Shown: positions 18,579 through 25,621 of the stretch, in pieces
Layout: each line of letters begins with the position of its first letter
How positions within the stretch are numbered: position 1 is the first letter of the stretch
Source: Pontibacter coccineus
Lineage (GTDB): Bacteria; Bacteroidota; Bacteroidia; Cytophagales; Hymenobacteraceae
Assembly (NCBI RefSeq): GCF_030546575.1
Contig: NZ_JAUOTN010000010.1
Span: 155,669-219,668, forward strand
Length of the DNA: 64,000 nt
Direction of reading: 5' to 3'
Made by a program: the position numbers and the translations under genes
The notes under the pieces: generated by a model
What the model was told of the DNA's origin: nothing
Seen by the model: only the letters and a program-made list of their open reading frames with translations
The model's database searches: none

Positions 18579-18845
18579 CCTTTCAAGCGTTAGATCTGTT
18601 GCAATATTATATATTTTGTGATAATTTTTAATATAATTATACCAAAATAATTTCATATAGAGGTAGTATTTAGACAAACGGCCCAAATCAGCTGATTAAC
18701 GGCCACAAATTGCCTGTTAAATTTTTCCGGACTAGCTGACTATTATCAAGTTATGCAGCGTTTGCACGGCTGTTGTTATTAAGTATCCGGGAATTCTGGC
18801 ACGATATTTCCATAGTAGTTGTTATTAAACCTAAGCCCTACCACT

Positions 18846-19460
18846 ATGAAAAAGATATTTGCCTTAATGCTTGCCCCGGTCGTGTTGCTGTTGATGCTCA
18901 TGTCAGCGGATGGCGAGCAGGCGGCTTCCCCTTCCGAAGATACAAACCAGGTACATTTTGCGAGCCTGAAAACAGATAATCCGGCATCTGAAAGTAAGTC
19001 TGCCAGACTTGACAAGCGCGGCGCAGTAGCTAAAGACGATGCTAAAAAAGGTTGGATAAACGCCAGTGGCACAACCTCAACAGACTCAATGATCGCCTAT
19101 GCCCTGACACTGATGGGAACCCCTTATAAGTATGGCGGCACAAGCGATAGCGGTTTTGACTGCTCTGGTTTTACATCGCATGTGTTTCAGGAATTTGGTG
19201 TGCCTGTTTCACGCTCCTCCACCACACAGTCAGAGGATGGTATACCGGTAACGAGAGATGAGGCCCGGCCAGGAGACTTGGTTATATTTACGGGTACCAA
19301 CCCACAGGTAAGGGAGCCAGGTCATGTCGGCATCGTTATTTCTGAGCCAGGGGACACCATCAGTTTTGTGCACTCCTCTTCCAATGGCGGCGTTAAGATC
19401 AGCCAGGTGGAAGGCACAGGCTATGAGGTTCGCTTTCTGGATATTAGACGTGTCCTGTAA
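18846..19460 (+). CDS. NlpC/P60 family cell-wall hydrolase
   Basis: A 204-residue exported peptidase that likely cuts peptidoglycan stem peptides. Residues 1-21 are a signal peptide (MKKIFALMLAPVVLLLMLM), then about 60 polar residues, then the NlpC/P60 domain: YALTLMGTPYKYGGTSDSGFDCSG with catalytic Cys106, PGDLVIFTG, and EPGHVGIVISEPG with catalytic His160, then FVHSSS. The open frame extends 27 bases upstream to a TTG, but the ATG at 18846 directly precedes the signal peptide. A hairpin terminator follows at 19511. Confidence 0.93.
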   Translation: MKKIFALMLAPVVLLLMLMSADGEQAASPSEDTNQVHFASLKTDNPASESKSARLDKRGAVAKDDAKKGWINASGTTSTDSMIAYALTLMGTPYKYGGTSDSGFDCSGFTSHVFQEFGVPVSRSSTTQSEDGIPVTRDEARPGDLVIFTGTNPQVREPGHVGIVISEPGDTISFVHSSSNGGVKISQVEGTGYEVRFLDIRRVL

Positions 19461-19510
19461 GGTATAGGCCAAACATAAAGTCCCGGTACTTACGTAAGAT
19501 ACACTATATA

Positions 19511-19540
19511 GCCCGACTGGCATCTGCTGGTCGGGCAATT
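19511..19540 (+). terminator. probable terminator after the NlpC/P60 gene
   Basis: Stem GCCCGAC / GTCGGGC (19511-19517 with 19530-19536) followed by AATTTT. Confidence 0.65.
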
Positions 19541-19554
19541 TTCCGCTAAAAGAA

Positions 19555-19935
19555 ATGAATATGGTGCACCCTTACATAACCAACTCCATTAATGCCCTGG
19601 TATTGATCATCGCCGGTGTTGCAGCCTATTTTTTATCTCCCTCGCAGCCGCTCATGGCCTTGCTGGCTCCTATGTTAGGGATATTACTGCTTGCCACCAC
19701 CTATCACCTAAAGCGCCATAATCGGTTTGTATTTCACACGGTTACAGCCCTGACCTTGTTGGCCGGCTTTCTGCTGATAGTGCAGATTGATCCAGAAAAC
19801 TTTGTGTGGGATGCCAGGCACGTTCTCATCTTGCTGATGGGTATAAGCTGCTTTTTAGCCGTATTCTCCTATGTTGCTTCTTTCTTAAGGGAACGTCGTC
19901 TGCGCAACAATACCATCTACAAAGACGATCTGTAG
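19555..19935 (+). CDS. four-helix membrane protein of unknown function
   Basis: A 126-residue protein with four predicted transmembrane segments (about residues 13-30, 32-49, 60-77 and 88-108) and a basic C-terminal tail (RERRLRN). No family is recognised. A second ATG two codons in is equally good. It starts 15 bases after the NlpC/P60 terminator and is probably a separate or read-through unit. Four-helix proteins of this size in Bacteroidota are usually uncharacterised. Confidence 0.72.
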   Translation: MNMVHPYITNSINALVLIIAGVAAYFLSPSQPLMALLAPMLGILLLATTYHLKRHNRFVFHTVTALTLLAGFLLIVQIDPENFVWDARHVLILLMGISCFLAVFSYVASFLRERRLRNNTIYKDDL

Positions 19936-19980
19936 GCCGTGTGGGCTTCTGGCAAACAGACTACGGAGGCGGGCAAAAAG

Positions 19981-20020
19981 AAAAAGCGCTTGGTGTAGCC
20001 CGTCAAGTTACACCAAGCGC
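19981..20020 (-). terminator. minus-strand terminator of the small-peptide transcript
   Basis: Stem GCGCTTGGTGTA / TACACCAAGCGC (19986-19997 with 20009-20020) is perfect over 12 pairs. On the minus strand it is followed by TTTTTCTTTTT; the plus strand has no T run after it, so it acts leftward. Confidence 0.75.
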
Positions 20021-20103
20021 CTTAAGAATCCTTCAAATCTTAACAAGCGGCGCCCTGTTTTGCAGCAGCACCATCACTCAAGACCAAAGGTAATATTTAC
20101 TGC

Positions 20104-20129
20104 GTAAGCAGTAGATACTCACTGCTTAC
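20104..20129 (-). repeat. hairpin just downstream of the small peptide frame
   Basis: Arms GTAAGCAGT and ACTGCTTAC are perfect with an 8-base loop. The stem starts at the stop codon of the 22-codon frame. A further pairing GGTAATA (20089-20095) with TATTACC (20158-20164) would enclose it and a second small hairpin (20139-20153), giving a three-way junction. Confidence 0.55.
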
Positions 20130-20197
20130 TAAGCCAGCTCACCGTTAAGGTGAACACTATTACCAAGGCTTACTAAGACGACTGATGGATTAGACAT
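20129..20197 (-). CDS. possible 22-residue peptide with a perfect Shine-Dalgarno sequence
   Basis: On the minus strand AAAGGAGGT (20209-20201) lies three bases before an ATG at 20197. The frame encodes 22 residues, starting MSNPSVVLVSL and ending NGELA, then TAG. Such a perfect Shine-Dalgarno match is unusual in Bacteroidota, where most genes lack one and the anti-SD is normally sequestered. A dedicated hairpin and a terminator follow on the same strand and no other gene is in reach, so this is a stand-alone short transcript. It could be a small bioactive peptide, a leader peptide or a regulatory RNA. No family is recognised, and coding is unproven. Confidence 0.4.
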   Translation of the reverse strand: MSNPSVVLVSLGNSVHLNGELA

Positions 20198-20543
20198 AGC
20201 ACCTCCTTTCTCTTTAGTCCGACATAAACCATGTGCCGCTACTTGTAGTAGGCATAACACAAGGCCGCAGCACTCGCCGCTTTCACTGATTGTATAAAGT
20301 TAAAATAACGCCGATAAGTTCACAAGGTTCCGCACTTATTTTGTCATCTTTTCTTTTCGAAGCATACCTGGCAACACCTAAGCGCCATACGCTGTGAGTA
20401 AGTCGCTCAAAATAAAGCTAGTGCAGAATCAGCAAAGGCTACGATCAGGTATGGAAAATCTTAACACCTCCTGTCATTCCTGCTGATCAATAATGTATTG
20501 ATGCACTGTCCTGGATTAAAAACCGACCCGGGCCGTATTTTAG

Positions 20544-20573
20544 TTGAAAAATGAATTATTTTAGCTATATTTC
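20544..20573 (+). promoter_or_regulatory. Bacteroidota-type promoter of the DUF2147 gene
   Basis: TTG (20544-20546), a 19-base spacer, then TATATTTC (20566-20573) matches the phylum consensus TTG-N19-TAnnTTTG. It lies 31 bases before the ATG. Confidence 0.7.
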
Positions 20574-20604
20574 GTTACTAATCTTATCAAACAAAAACTA
20601 AATC

Positions 20605-21036
20605 ATGAAAAAGCACCTGCTAACCCTTGTCGCCCTTATGCTGTTTTCTACTGTAGCGTGGGCACAGAAACTTTCTCCTGTTGGCATCTGGACCAATGAA
20701 GAGGGAAAAGCTCGTTTCGAGATTTACCAGTCAGGCAATAAACTGCATGGTAAGATCATACAATTGAAAGAGCCACTCAGAAATGGGAAACCAAAGCTGG
20801 ACGAAAACAACCCGGACAAGAAGCTGCGCAACAGACCCCTGCAGGGCATGGTATTCATGAAGGACTTTAAGTACGACGACGGCAACAAATGGGACGACGG
20901 CACCATCTACGACCCGGAAAGCGGCAAAACTTACTCATGCTACATGAAAATGACGGGCAAAGACAAGATGGAAGTAAAAGGATACATCGGTATTTCCCTC
21001 ATCGGCAGAACGCAGAACTGGACGCGTGTAGAATAA
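20605..21036 (+). CDS. DUF2147 family exported protein
   Basis: A 143-residue protein with a signal peptide (residues 1-20, cleavage after AWA) and the DUF2147 domain: PVGIWTNEEGKARFEIY near the start, then GKIIQL, GMVFMKDFKYDD, WDDGTIYDPESGKTYSCYM and YIGISLIGRTQNWTR at the end. DUF2147 proteins are small periplasmic beta-barrel-like proteins; members in other bacteria occur with polyhydroxyalkanoate or envelope genes, but the biochemical role is unknown. It is a single-gene unit with a recognisable promoter and a bidirectional terminator. Confidence 0.92.
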   Translation: MKKHLLTLVALMLFSTVAWAQKLSPVGIWTNEEGKARFEIYQSGNKLHGKIIQLKEPLRNGKPKLDENNPDKKLRNRPLQGMVFMKDFKYDDGNKWDDGTIYDPESGKTYSCYMKMTGKDKMEVKGYIGISLIGRTQNWTRVE

Positions 21037-21055
21037 GCGCTACACCCTGGTATAT

Positions 21056-21097
21056 AAAACAGAAAAGGTTGGCCCTAAAGCCAACCTTTTCTGTTTT
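21056..21097. terminator. bidirectional terminator between convergent genes
   Basis: Perfect 17-bp stem AAAACAGAAAAGGTTGG / CCAACCTTTTCTGTTTT between the DUF2147 gene and the GreA-like gene. Confidence 0.93.
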
Positions 21098-21161
21098 CAA
21101 CCCTTTACTGCTTTATTAAACTGTTTTTTGCGCAAAAGGTTTACTATACTGCTGGTTAGTA

Positions 21162-21629
21162 TTAAAATACCTGCAGCACTTTGTAGGTTTTATCACGAAA
21201 ATCAAAGCTTTCACCACTCGTTTTACCTTCCATCGCCTTGTAAAGCGGCGACAGACCTGAGATGGCGAAGAATGATTCCCCGTCGATTTTGATCTCGCCC
21301 AGGCTCACTCCGATGAAATAGTTCTGGAGCTCGGTCATCACCACCGCTCCAAACGACACTTCCTTGTTCTCCTTGGTAGAATTCACCCGTTTCAGTACCC
21401 CCATGGTGGTGATCAGTTCGTCCAGCTGCCGCGCATACATGTCGCGCTGTATCTGGCAGGCCTCCCTGAAGGATTCGAATTTGTCCTCAATGGCGCCGTG
21501 GTGCTCGTTGGCACTCTCCTGCGCCTCGTCCATGGCCTCTTTTGCTGCCTGAATTTGCATGTTCAAGAGTTTGGTCGACTCCTGCAGCAGTTTTTTCTTC
21601 AGTTCAAGTTCTTGTGTTAGCGTCATCAT
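21162..21629 (-). CDS. GreA/GreB-like coiled-coil protein
   Basis: A 155-residue protein with a long N-terminal coiled coil (residues 1-80, Glu/Gln/Lys-rich) and a C-terminal small beta domain (EVSFGAVVMTELQNYFIGVSLGEI, ISGLSPLYKAMEGKTSGESFDF) laid out like the Gre factor FKBP-like domain. Gre factors enter the RNA polymerase secondary channel; whether this divergent member does so is inferred. The hairpin region contains acidic residues (MDEAQESANEHH), but the canonical tip motif is not obvious. It is the second Gre-like gene in the window besides the rnk-like one. The first of two adjacent ATG codons is used. Confidence 0.7.
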   Translation of the reverse strand: MMTLTQELELKKKLLQESTKLLNMQIQAAKEAMDEAQESANEHHGAIEDKFESFREACQIQRDMYARQLDELITTMGVLKRVNSTKENKEVSFGAVVMTELQNYFIGVSLGEIKIDGESFFAISGLSPLYKAMEGKTSGESFDFRDKTYKVLQVF

Positions 21630-21927
21630 GGTATATACATTATCCGGTAAACGATCGATTTTGAAGGGTATTAAATAGCTCTCTGTCTGCTTAACTTCTT
21701 TGAGCTTGGAATGTTTTAGTCACGTATAAACAGCAATATTTTGACTCAGGATTGAAATATTTAGCCGATTCCCAGATGCCATATAACGGGAAACCTACCT
21801 GAATGTTGGATGCAAATCATATAAAATTTTGGGCTATATAGCGAAGTATCAAGATTTACTGTAACTTATACCCACTATCAGTGCTGTATTACCGGAATTT
21901 GAAGCAAATCCCTAAACGCTGCCTTAC
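21630..21927. other. divergent intergenic region
   Basis: About 300 AT-rich bases between two divergent genes; promoters for both are expected here. No consensus promoter, repeat or RNA was recognised. Confidence 0.5.
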
Positions 21928-24117
21928 ATGAAACACGCTTTACTTCTTTTGATATGCCTCCTGATGGTTTGCCTGCAGGCAAAAGCCACACATATTGTAG
22001 GTGGCGAACTGGAGATAGAGCATCGCTCAGGCTATACCTACCGCATCACGATGAACCTCTATTTTGATGACGTGAACGGCACACCCGGCGCACGGGACCC
22101 CTCAGCCAATATCCGGATCTTTGATAAGCAGACCAACCGCTTTATGATGGACGTGCAGCTGCCGCTGCGCAGCGATACCTTCGTCAACTACACCGATATC
22201 GCCTGCACGATCGGGGAGCTGCGCACCCGCCGCATTGTGTACTCCCAGGACGTTGTCTTGTCCCCCAACCTGTTCAATAACCCGCAAGGTTACTACATGG
22301 CCTGGGAGCGCTGCTGCCGCAACCGCACCATCAACAACATCGTGATGCCAGACGCGGCCGGCCAGGTCTTCTACATGGAGTTTCCACCTGTCACCAAAAA
22401 CGGAACGCCCTTTGTCAATTCCTCACCCCGCCTGTTTCCGCCGCTGAGCGACTATGCCTGCGCCAACGAACTGTTCTACTACGACTTTAGCGGTACTGAC
22501 GCCGACGGCGACTCGCTGGTGTATGACATGGTGACACCACTTAATGGTTATGCCACTCCAGACCCAACCAATGCCGCCCCGATTGCAAAACCTGCCCCCT
22601 ACCCTGAGGTCAAGTGGCTACCTGGTTATAACCGCGATAATCAGATACAGGGCTCCCCGCCGATCATTATAGAAAAGCAGACGGGTCGCCTGACGGTCCG
22701 CCCGGATCGTGTAGGCCTCTTTGTGTTTGCTGTGCGCGTGCAGGAATTTCGCAAAGGCGTGAAGCTCGGGGAAGTGCGGCGCGATTTTCAGCTGCTCGTA
22801 AAGGATTGTCCGCGAAACGATAGTCCTGTCGTGCAGGCGAAAGTAAACGGCCAGACCACCAATTATAAACAAGGTGAGGTGATCCGGATCAACCCGACAG
22901 ATGCCCGCTGCCTGAATGTGGAGTTCACAGACCCGGACCCTAACTCCAGAATTACGCTTTATGCACGTCCTGTTAACTTCAGCAGTGATCTGTATACCTT
23001 TACTGGTATAACCACAGGCATCGTAAATGGCCCTGGCGGACAGAAATCGCTGACGGCGAACGTCTGCTTTGATGAATGCTTTGACACCGAGGGGAAGGTT
23101 TTCAAACTAAACCTGATCGTGAGAGACAATGGCTGCAGCCTGCCAAGGCAGGACACGCTGCAGGTGAGTTTCGTCATTGACCCGATCCCCAACGAGCCAC
23201 CCTCCATTCAGCTCTCACGCCCTGACAAAGTGTATACAGTGAGGGAAGGCGATGTGATTGACTTTAACGTGCTCGGATTTGACACCGACAACGACGAGGT
23301 AACCATTTCAGCCAGAGGGCTGAATTTCGATATCAACTCTGTTCCCATCAGCTTCCGGAGCAGCACCGGTATCGGTCGGGTGCAGTCCCCCTTCAAGTGG
23401 CCCATAGACTGCGAAACGCTCGCGCAAGACTCCTATCAAATAGAATTCACGGCCACGTCCATGGTATGCGGAAAGGAGTTGACAAAGACAGAAGTGATTG
23501 AGGTCAGGACGGACTACCCGAATCAAGTGCCGGTTTTGACAACCGACAAACAGGTACTGGTATTTGAGCTGGATCTGAACGAACCGTTTGAGGCCAACTT
23601 TACGGGCACTGACCTGGACAAGCACTTGCTGAGCATGCAGGCGCGCGGCCAGAATTTCGACCTGGCCAGCATGGGCATGGTCTTCACGTCCACCGGGGGA
23701 GCAGGCACTGCGACGGGCAAGTTTAATTGGACGGCTAACTGCGATGCTTTTCAGGAGGGTGTGCTACGGGTTGACTTCATATTAGAGGAGGATGCCTGTG
23801 CTCCTTCCCCAATGCAGCAGCTCACAATGGAGTTTAAAGTGAAGGTGCCGGAGTACAAGAATTTCACCCCGCCCAATATTTTTACGCCCAACGCGGATGG
23901 TCTGAATGATTTCTTTGAGATACCAGGTATGCCAGCCGATGTTTGCACAAGCTCTTTCCAGCACATTCGCATTTACAACCGCTGGGGCAAAGAGGTATTT
24001 TCAAGCACAGCGCACAACTTCAAATGGGATGGAAAGGACGTAAATGACGGCGTGTATTACTACGTGATCGATTACGGGGCTGACAAGTTCAAAGGCTCCG
24101 TGACGCTGGTGCGCTAG
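21928..24117 (+). CDS. type IX-secreted surface protein with gliding-type C-terminal domain
   Basis: A 729-residue exported protein. Residues 1-20 are a signal peptide ending in QAKA. After THIVGGELEIEHRSG come several Ig/cadherin-like beta modules with repeated DxDxD loops (GTDADGDS, GFDTDNDEV, GTDLDKH). The last 85 residues are the CHU_C gliding-associated domain (NIFTPNADGLNDFFEI, IYNRWGKEVF, WDGKDVNDGVYYYVI), a type B signal for the type IX secretion system. Such proteins reach the cell surface or are released. The ligand is unknown. The gene converges with the oxidase subunit gene with only five bases between stop codons and no visible terminator. Confidence 0.93.
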   Translation: MKHALLLLICLLMVCLQAKATHIVGGELEIEHRSGYTYRITMNLYFDDVNGTPGARDPSANIRIFDKQTNRFMMDVQLPLRSDTFVNYTDIACTIGELRTRRIVYSQDVVLSPNLFNNPQGYYMAWERCCRNRTINNIVMPDAAGQVFYMEFPPVTKNGTPFVNSSPRLFPPLSDYACANELFYYDFSGTDADGDSLVYDMVTPLNGYATPDPTNAAPIAKPAPYPEVKWLPGYNRDNQIQGSPPIIIEKQTGRLTVRPDRVGLFVFAVRVQEFRKGVKLGEVRRDFQLLVKDCPRNDSPVVQAKVNGQTTNYKQGEVIRINPTDARCLNVEFTDPDPNSRITLYARPVNFSSDLYTFTGITTGIVNGPGGQKSLTANVCFDECFDTEGKVFKLNLIVRDNGCSLPRQDTLQVSFVIDPIPNEPPSIQLSRPDKVYTVREGDVIDFNVLGFDTDNDEVTISARGLNFDINSVPISFRSSTGIGRVQSPFKWPIDCETLAQDSYQIEFTATSMVCGKELTKTEVIEVRTDYPNQVPVLTTDKQVLVFELDLNEPFEANFTGTDLDKHLLSMQARGQNFDLASMGMVFTSTGGAGTATGKFNWTANCDAFQEGVLRVDFILEEDACAPSPMQQLTMEFKVKVPEYKNFTPPNIFTPNADGLNDFFEIPGMPADVCTSSFQHIRIYNRWGKEVFSSTAHNFKWDGKDVNDGVYYYVIDYGADKFKGSVTLVR

Positions 24118-24122
24118 TGCGC

Positions 24123-24749
24123 TTAGGCCATGAAGAGGATCACCAGGTATAGCGTGAGCCAGAGCGCTCCCAGAAAGTGCCAGTAGGTGTTGAGCATGGC
24201 CAGTTGCAGGCGACGGTACGGGTCACGGATGAAGATCAGGCTGCGTACCCCGTCGTTGGCCATATGGGCCGTTTTGATCAGCAGGAAAGCCAAAAAGATC
24301 ATACCACCCAGCAGGTGCAGCAGGTGCAGCGCTGTGATCAGGTATAGGTAACTACCTGAGGCTTTGCCGGTAAAGTAAGCGCCAGAAATTGTCAACTCTC
24401 GCCAGCCCAGAATCTGCGCCCCGATAAAGGCCACTCCCAGCATGAAAGTGAGGGCCAGGTAGCGGGTCATTTTACGGAGCTTGTCTTTTTTGTAAATGCG
24501 GGGGACCTTGCTGATCGTGTAACTGCTGAAAAGCAAGATCAGGGTGCTGACGCTGAAAAACTTTGGAAGGGAAAACTGTTCGCTACCGAAACCACCTGTC
24601 CGAACAAAAGCAACCATCAGCACAAAGAACAGCACACCTATACCGACCATGCTCAGGTATAGCAGCATCCGGATCGGGTGCAGATGCTCGATCTTGCCAA
24701 ACGCTGAGCCCTGGCGTGCGCCTACCTTATTCTTTCTGTCCTGGTTCAT
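24123..24749 (-). CDS. heme-copper oxidase subunit III
   Basis: A 208-residue membrane protein with five transmembrane segments. Subunit III signatures are GAQILGWRELTISG with the conserved acidic residue, SGSYLYLITALHLLHLLGG, and near the end NTYWHFLGALWLTLYLVI. Subunit III stabilises the proton-pumping core of terminal oxidases. Unusually, no subunit I, II or IV gene lies nearby: the neighbours are a surface protein and a YceI-like protein. It is either a detached subunit of an oxidase encoded elsewhere or a spare copy. Confidence 0.9.
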   Translation of the reverse strand: MNQDRKNKVGARQGSAFGKIEHLHPIRMLLYLSMVGIGVLFFVLMVAFVRTGGFGSEQFSLPKFFSVSTLILLFSSYTISKVPRIYKKDKLRKMTRYLALTFMLGVAFIGAQILGWRELTISGAYFTGKASGSYLYLITALHLLHLLGGMIFLAFLLIKTAHMANDGVRSLIFIRDPYRRLQLAMLNTYWHFLGALWLTLYLVILFMA

Positions 24750-25044
24750 GTCGAGTCATCTCCCCGAGCATTCCCGGCTTATGGCTGCGGGCCTCCTCTG
24801 TTCAAGTTGAATTGCGGGTAATTTATCTTATTCTGTATACCAACTCAGGGGGGTTATAGTTTTGTAAAAGCTTCACAAAAAATAAGATTTAGCGGTCTAA
24901 TTTACTGTCCGGACCTGGTTTGGTCTGTGCGGGGTAGGGCGCCGCTTGTTTCAGGAAGGCTCCAAGTGATAAAAGCTTTGCAGCCGCTTTACCTTTCACT
25001 GCTGATTTGCGTTAGCAGGAGTACACGCAACGACAAGCCCTATT
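24750..25044. other. divergent intergenic region
   Basis: About 295 bases between the oxidase subunit gene and the YceI-like gene, which diverge. Apart from expected promoters no repeat, hairpin or small gene stands out. Confidence 0.5.
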
Positions 25045-25608
25045 ATGATTAAATTGCTACTGCCTGTACTTTGGTTTTTACTGATGGCCGCACCGGCGCA
25101 CGCGCAGCAGTACCGCATACCTTATACAGCCAATAACAGTATGCAGATCAGCCTGGAGGGGGAGCGTAGTACGTACGATTTTCAATCAGCCAAGATGCTG
25201 GTGCGCTACAATCAGAATACCCGGAAAATCGAGTGCCTCCTGCCCATCGAGAACCTGCTGCCAGCCAACGACTCCAGCCCCGTATCCATGGTGCAGGACA
25301 TCTTTTTTGCTTCCCGCTACCCGGAGCTGTATATTGAGATCGAAGCCCCGATCGAGCAGATAAATGCCGGCAGCCGCGGTAAGCAGACACTTAACAGCAG
25401 GGTTTTCATCACCATACAAGGTATCATCAAAGAAATGGTTGTCCCGGTCATTATCACGCCCGATCGTAACGCGATCACCTTTAGTACCAGCTTTGAGCTG
25501 ATGCTGCAGGACATGCGCCTGCGGGTACCCGCCCGCTATACGCCCAGGCTGACAGGGCGCATGCTGTTTACCATACACAGCGCGCGCTGGGCTGACCTCA
25601 GAAACTGA
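25045..25608 (+). CDS. YceI-like exported protein
   Basis: A 187-residue protein with a signal peptide (residues 1-20, AHA-Q) and a lipocalin-like YceI plan: MQISLEGERSTYDFQSAKM, IECLLPIENLL, a middle strand FASRYPELYIEIE, then IQGIIKEMVVPVIITPD and ELMLQDMRLRVPARYTPRLTG. YceI proteins are periplasmic lipid or isoprenoid binders. The match is weaker than to classical YceI, so binding is inferred. It ends 13 bases before the patatin gene; the two form an operon, which suggests a shared role in lipid or envelope handling. Confidence 0.75.
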   Translation: MIKLLLPVLWFLLMAAPAHAQQYRIPYTANNSMQISLEGERSTYDFQSAKMLVRYNQNTRKIECLLPIENLLPANDSSPVSMVQDIFFASRYPELYIEIEAPIEQINAGSRGKQTLNSRVFITIQGIIKEMVVPVIITPDRNAITFSTSFELMLQDMRLRVPARYTPRLTGRMLFTIHSARWADLRN

Positions 25609-25621
25609 TAAAACACAAACT

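Larger units (their letters stand above)
19936..20604. other. long intergenic region holding a possible small RNA/peptide gene
   Basis: About 670 bases without a long gene. It contains, on the minus strand, a 22-codon frame with a perfect Shine-Dalgarno sequence (20129-20206), a hairpin just after its stop (20104-20129) and a terminator-like hairpin (19981-20020). On the plus strand a good promoter for the next gene lies at 20544-20573. The section 20210-20540 shows nothing I can name. Confidence 0.6.

Noticed and set aside
20089..20164. 76-base segment with a 7-bp closing stem resembling a tRNA
   Set aside because: The inner arms do not match D, anticodon and T arm positions and there is no TTCGA loop; it is better explained by hairpins around the small peptide frame.
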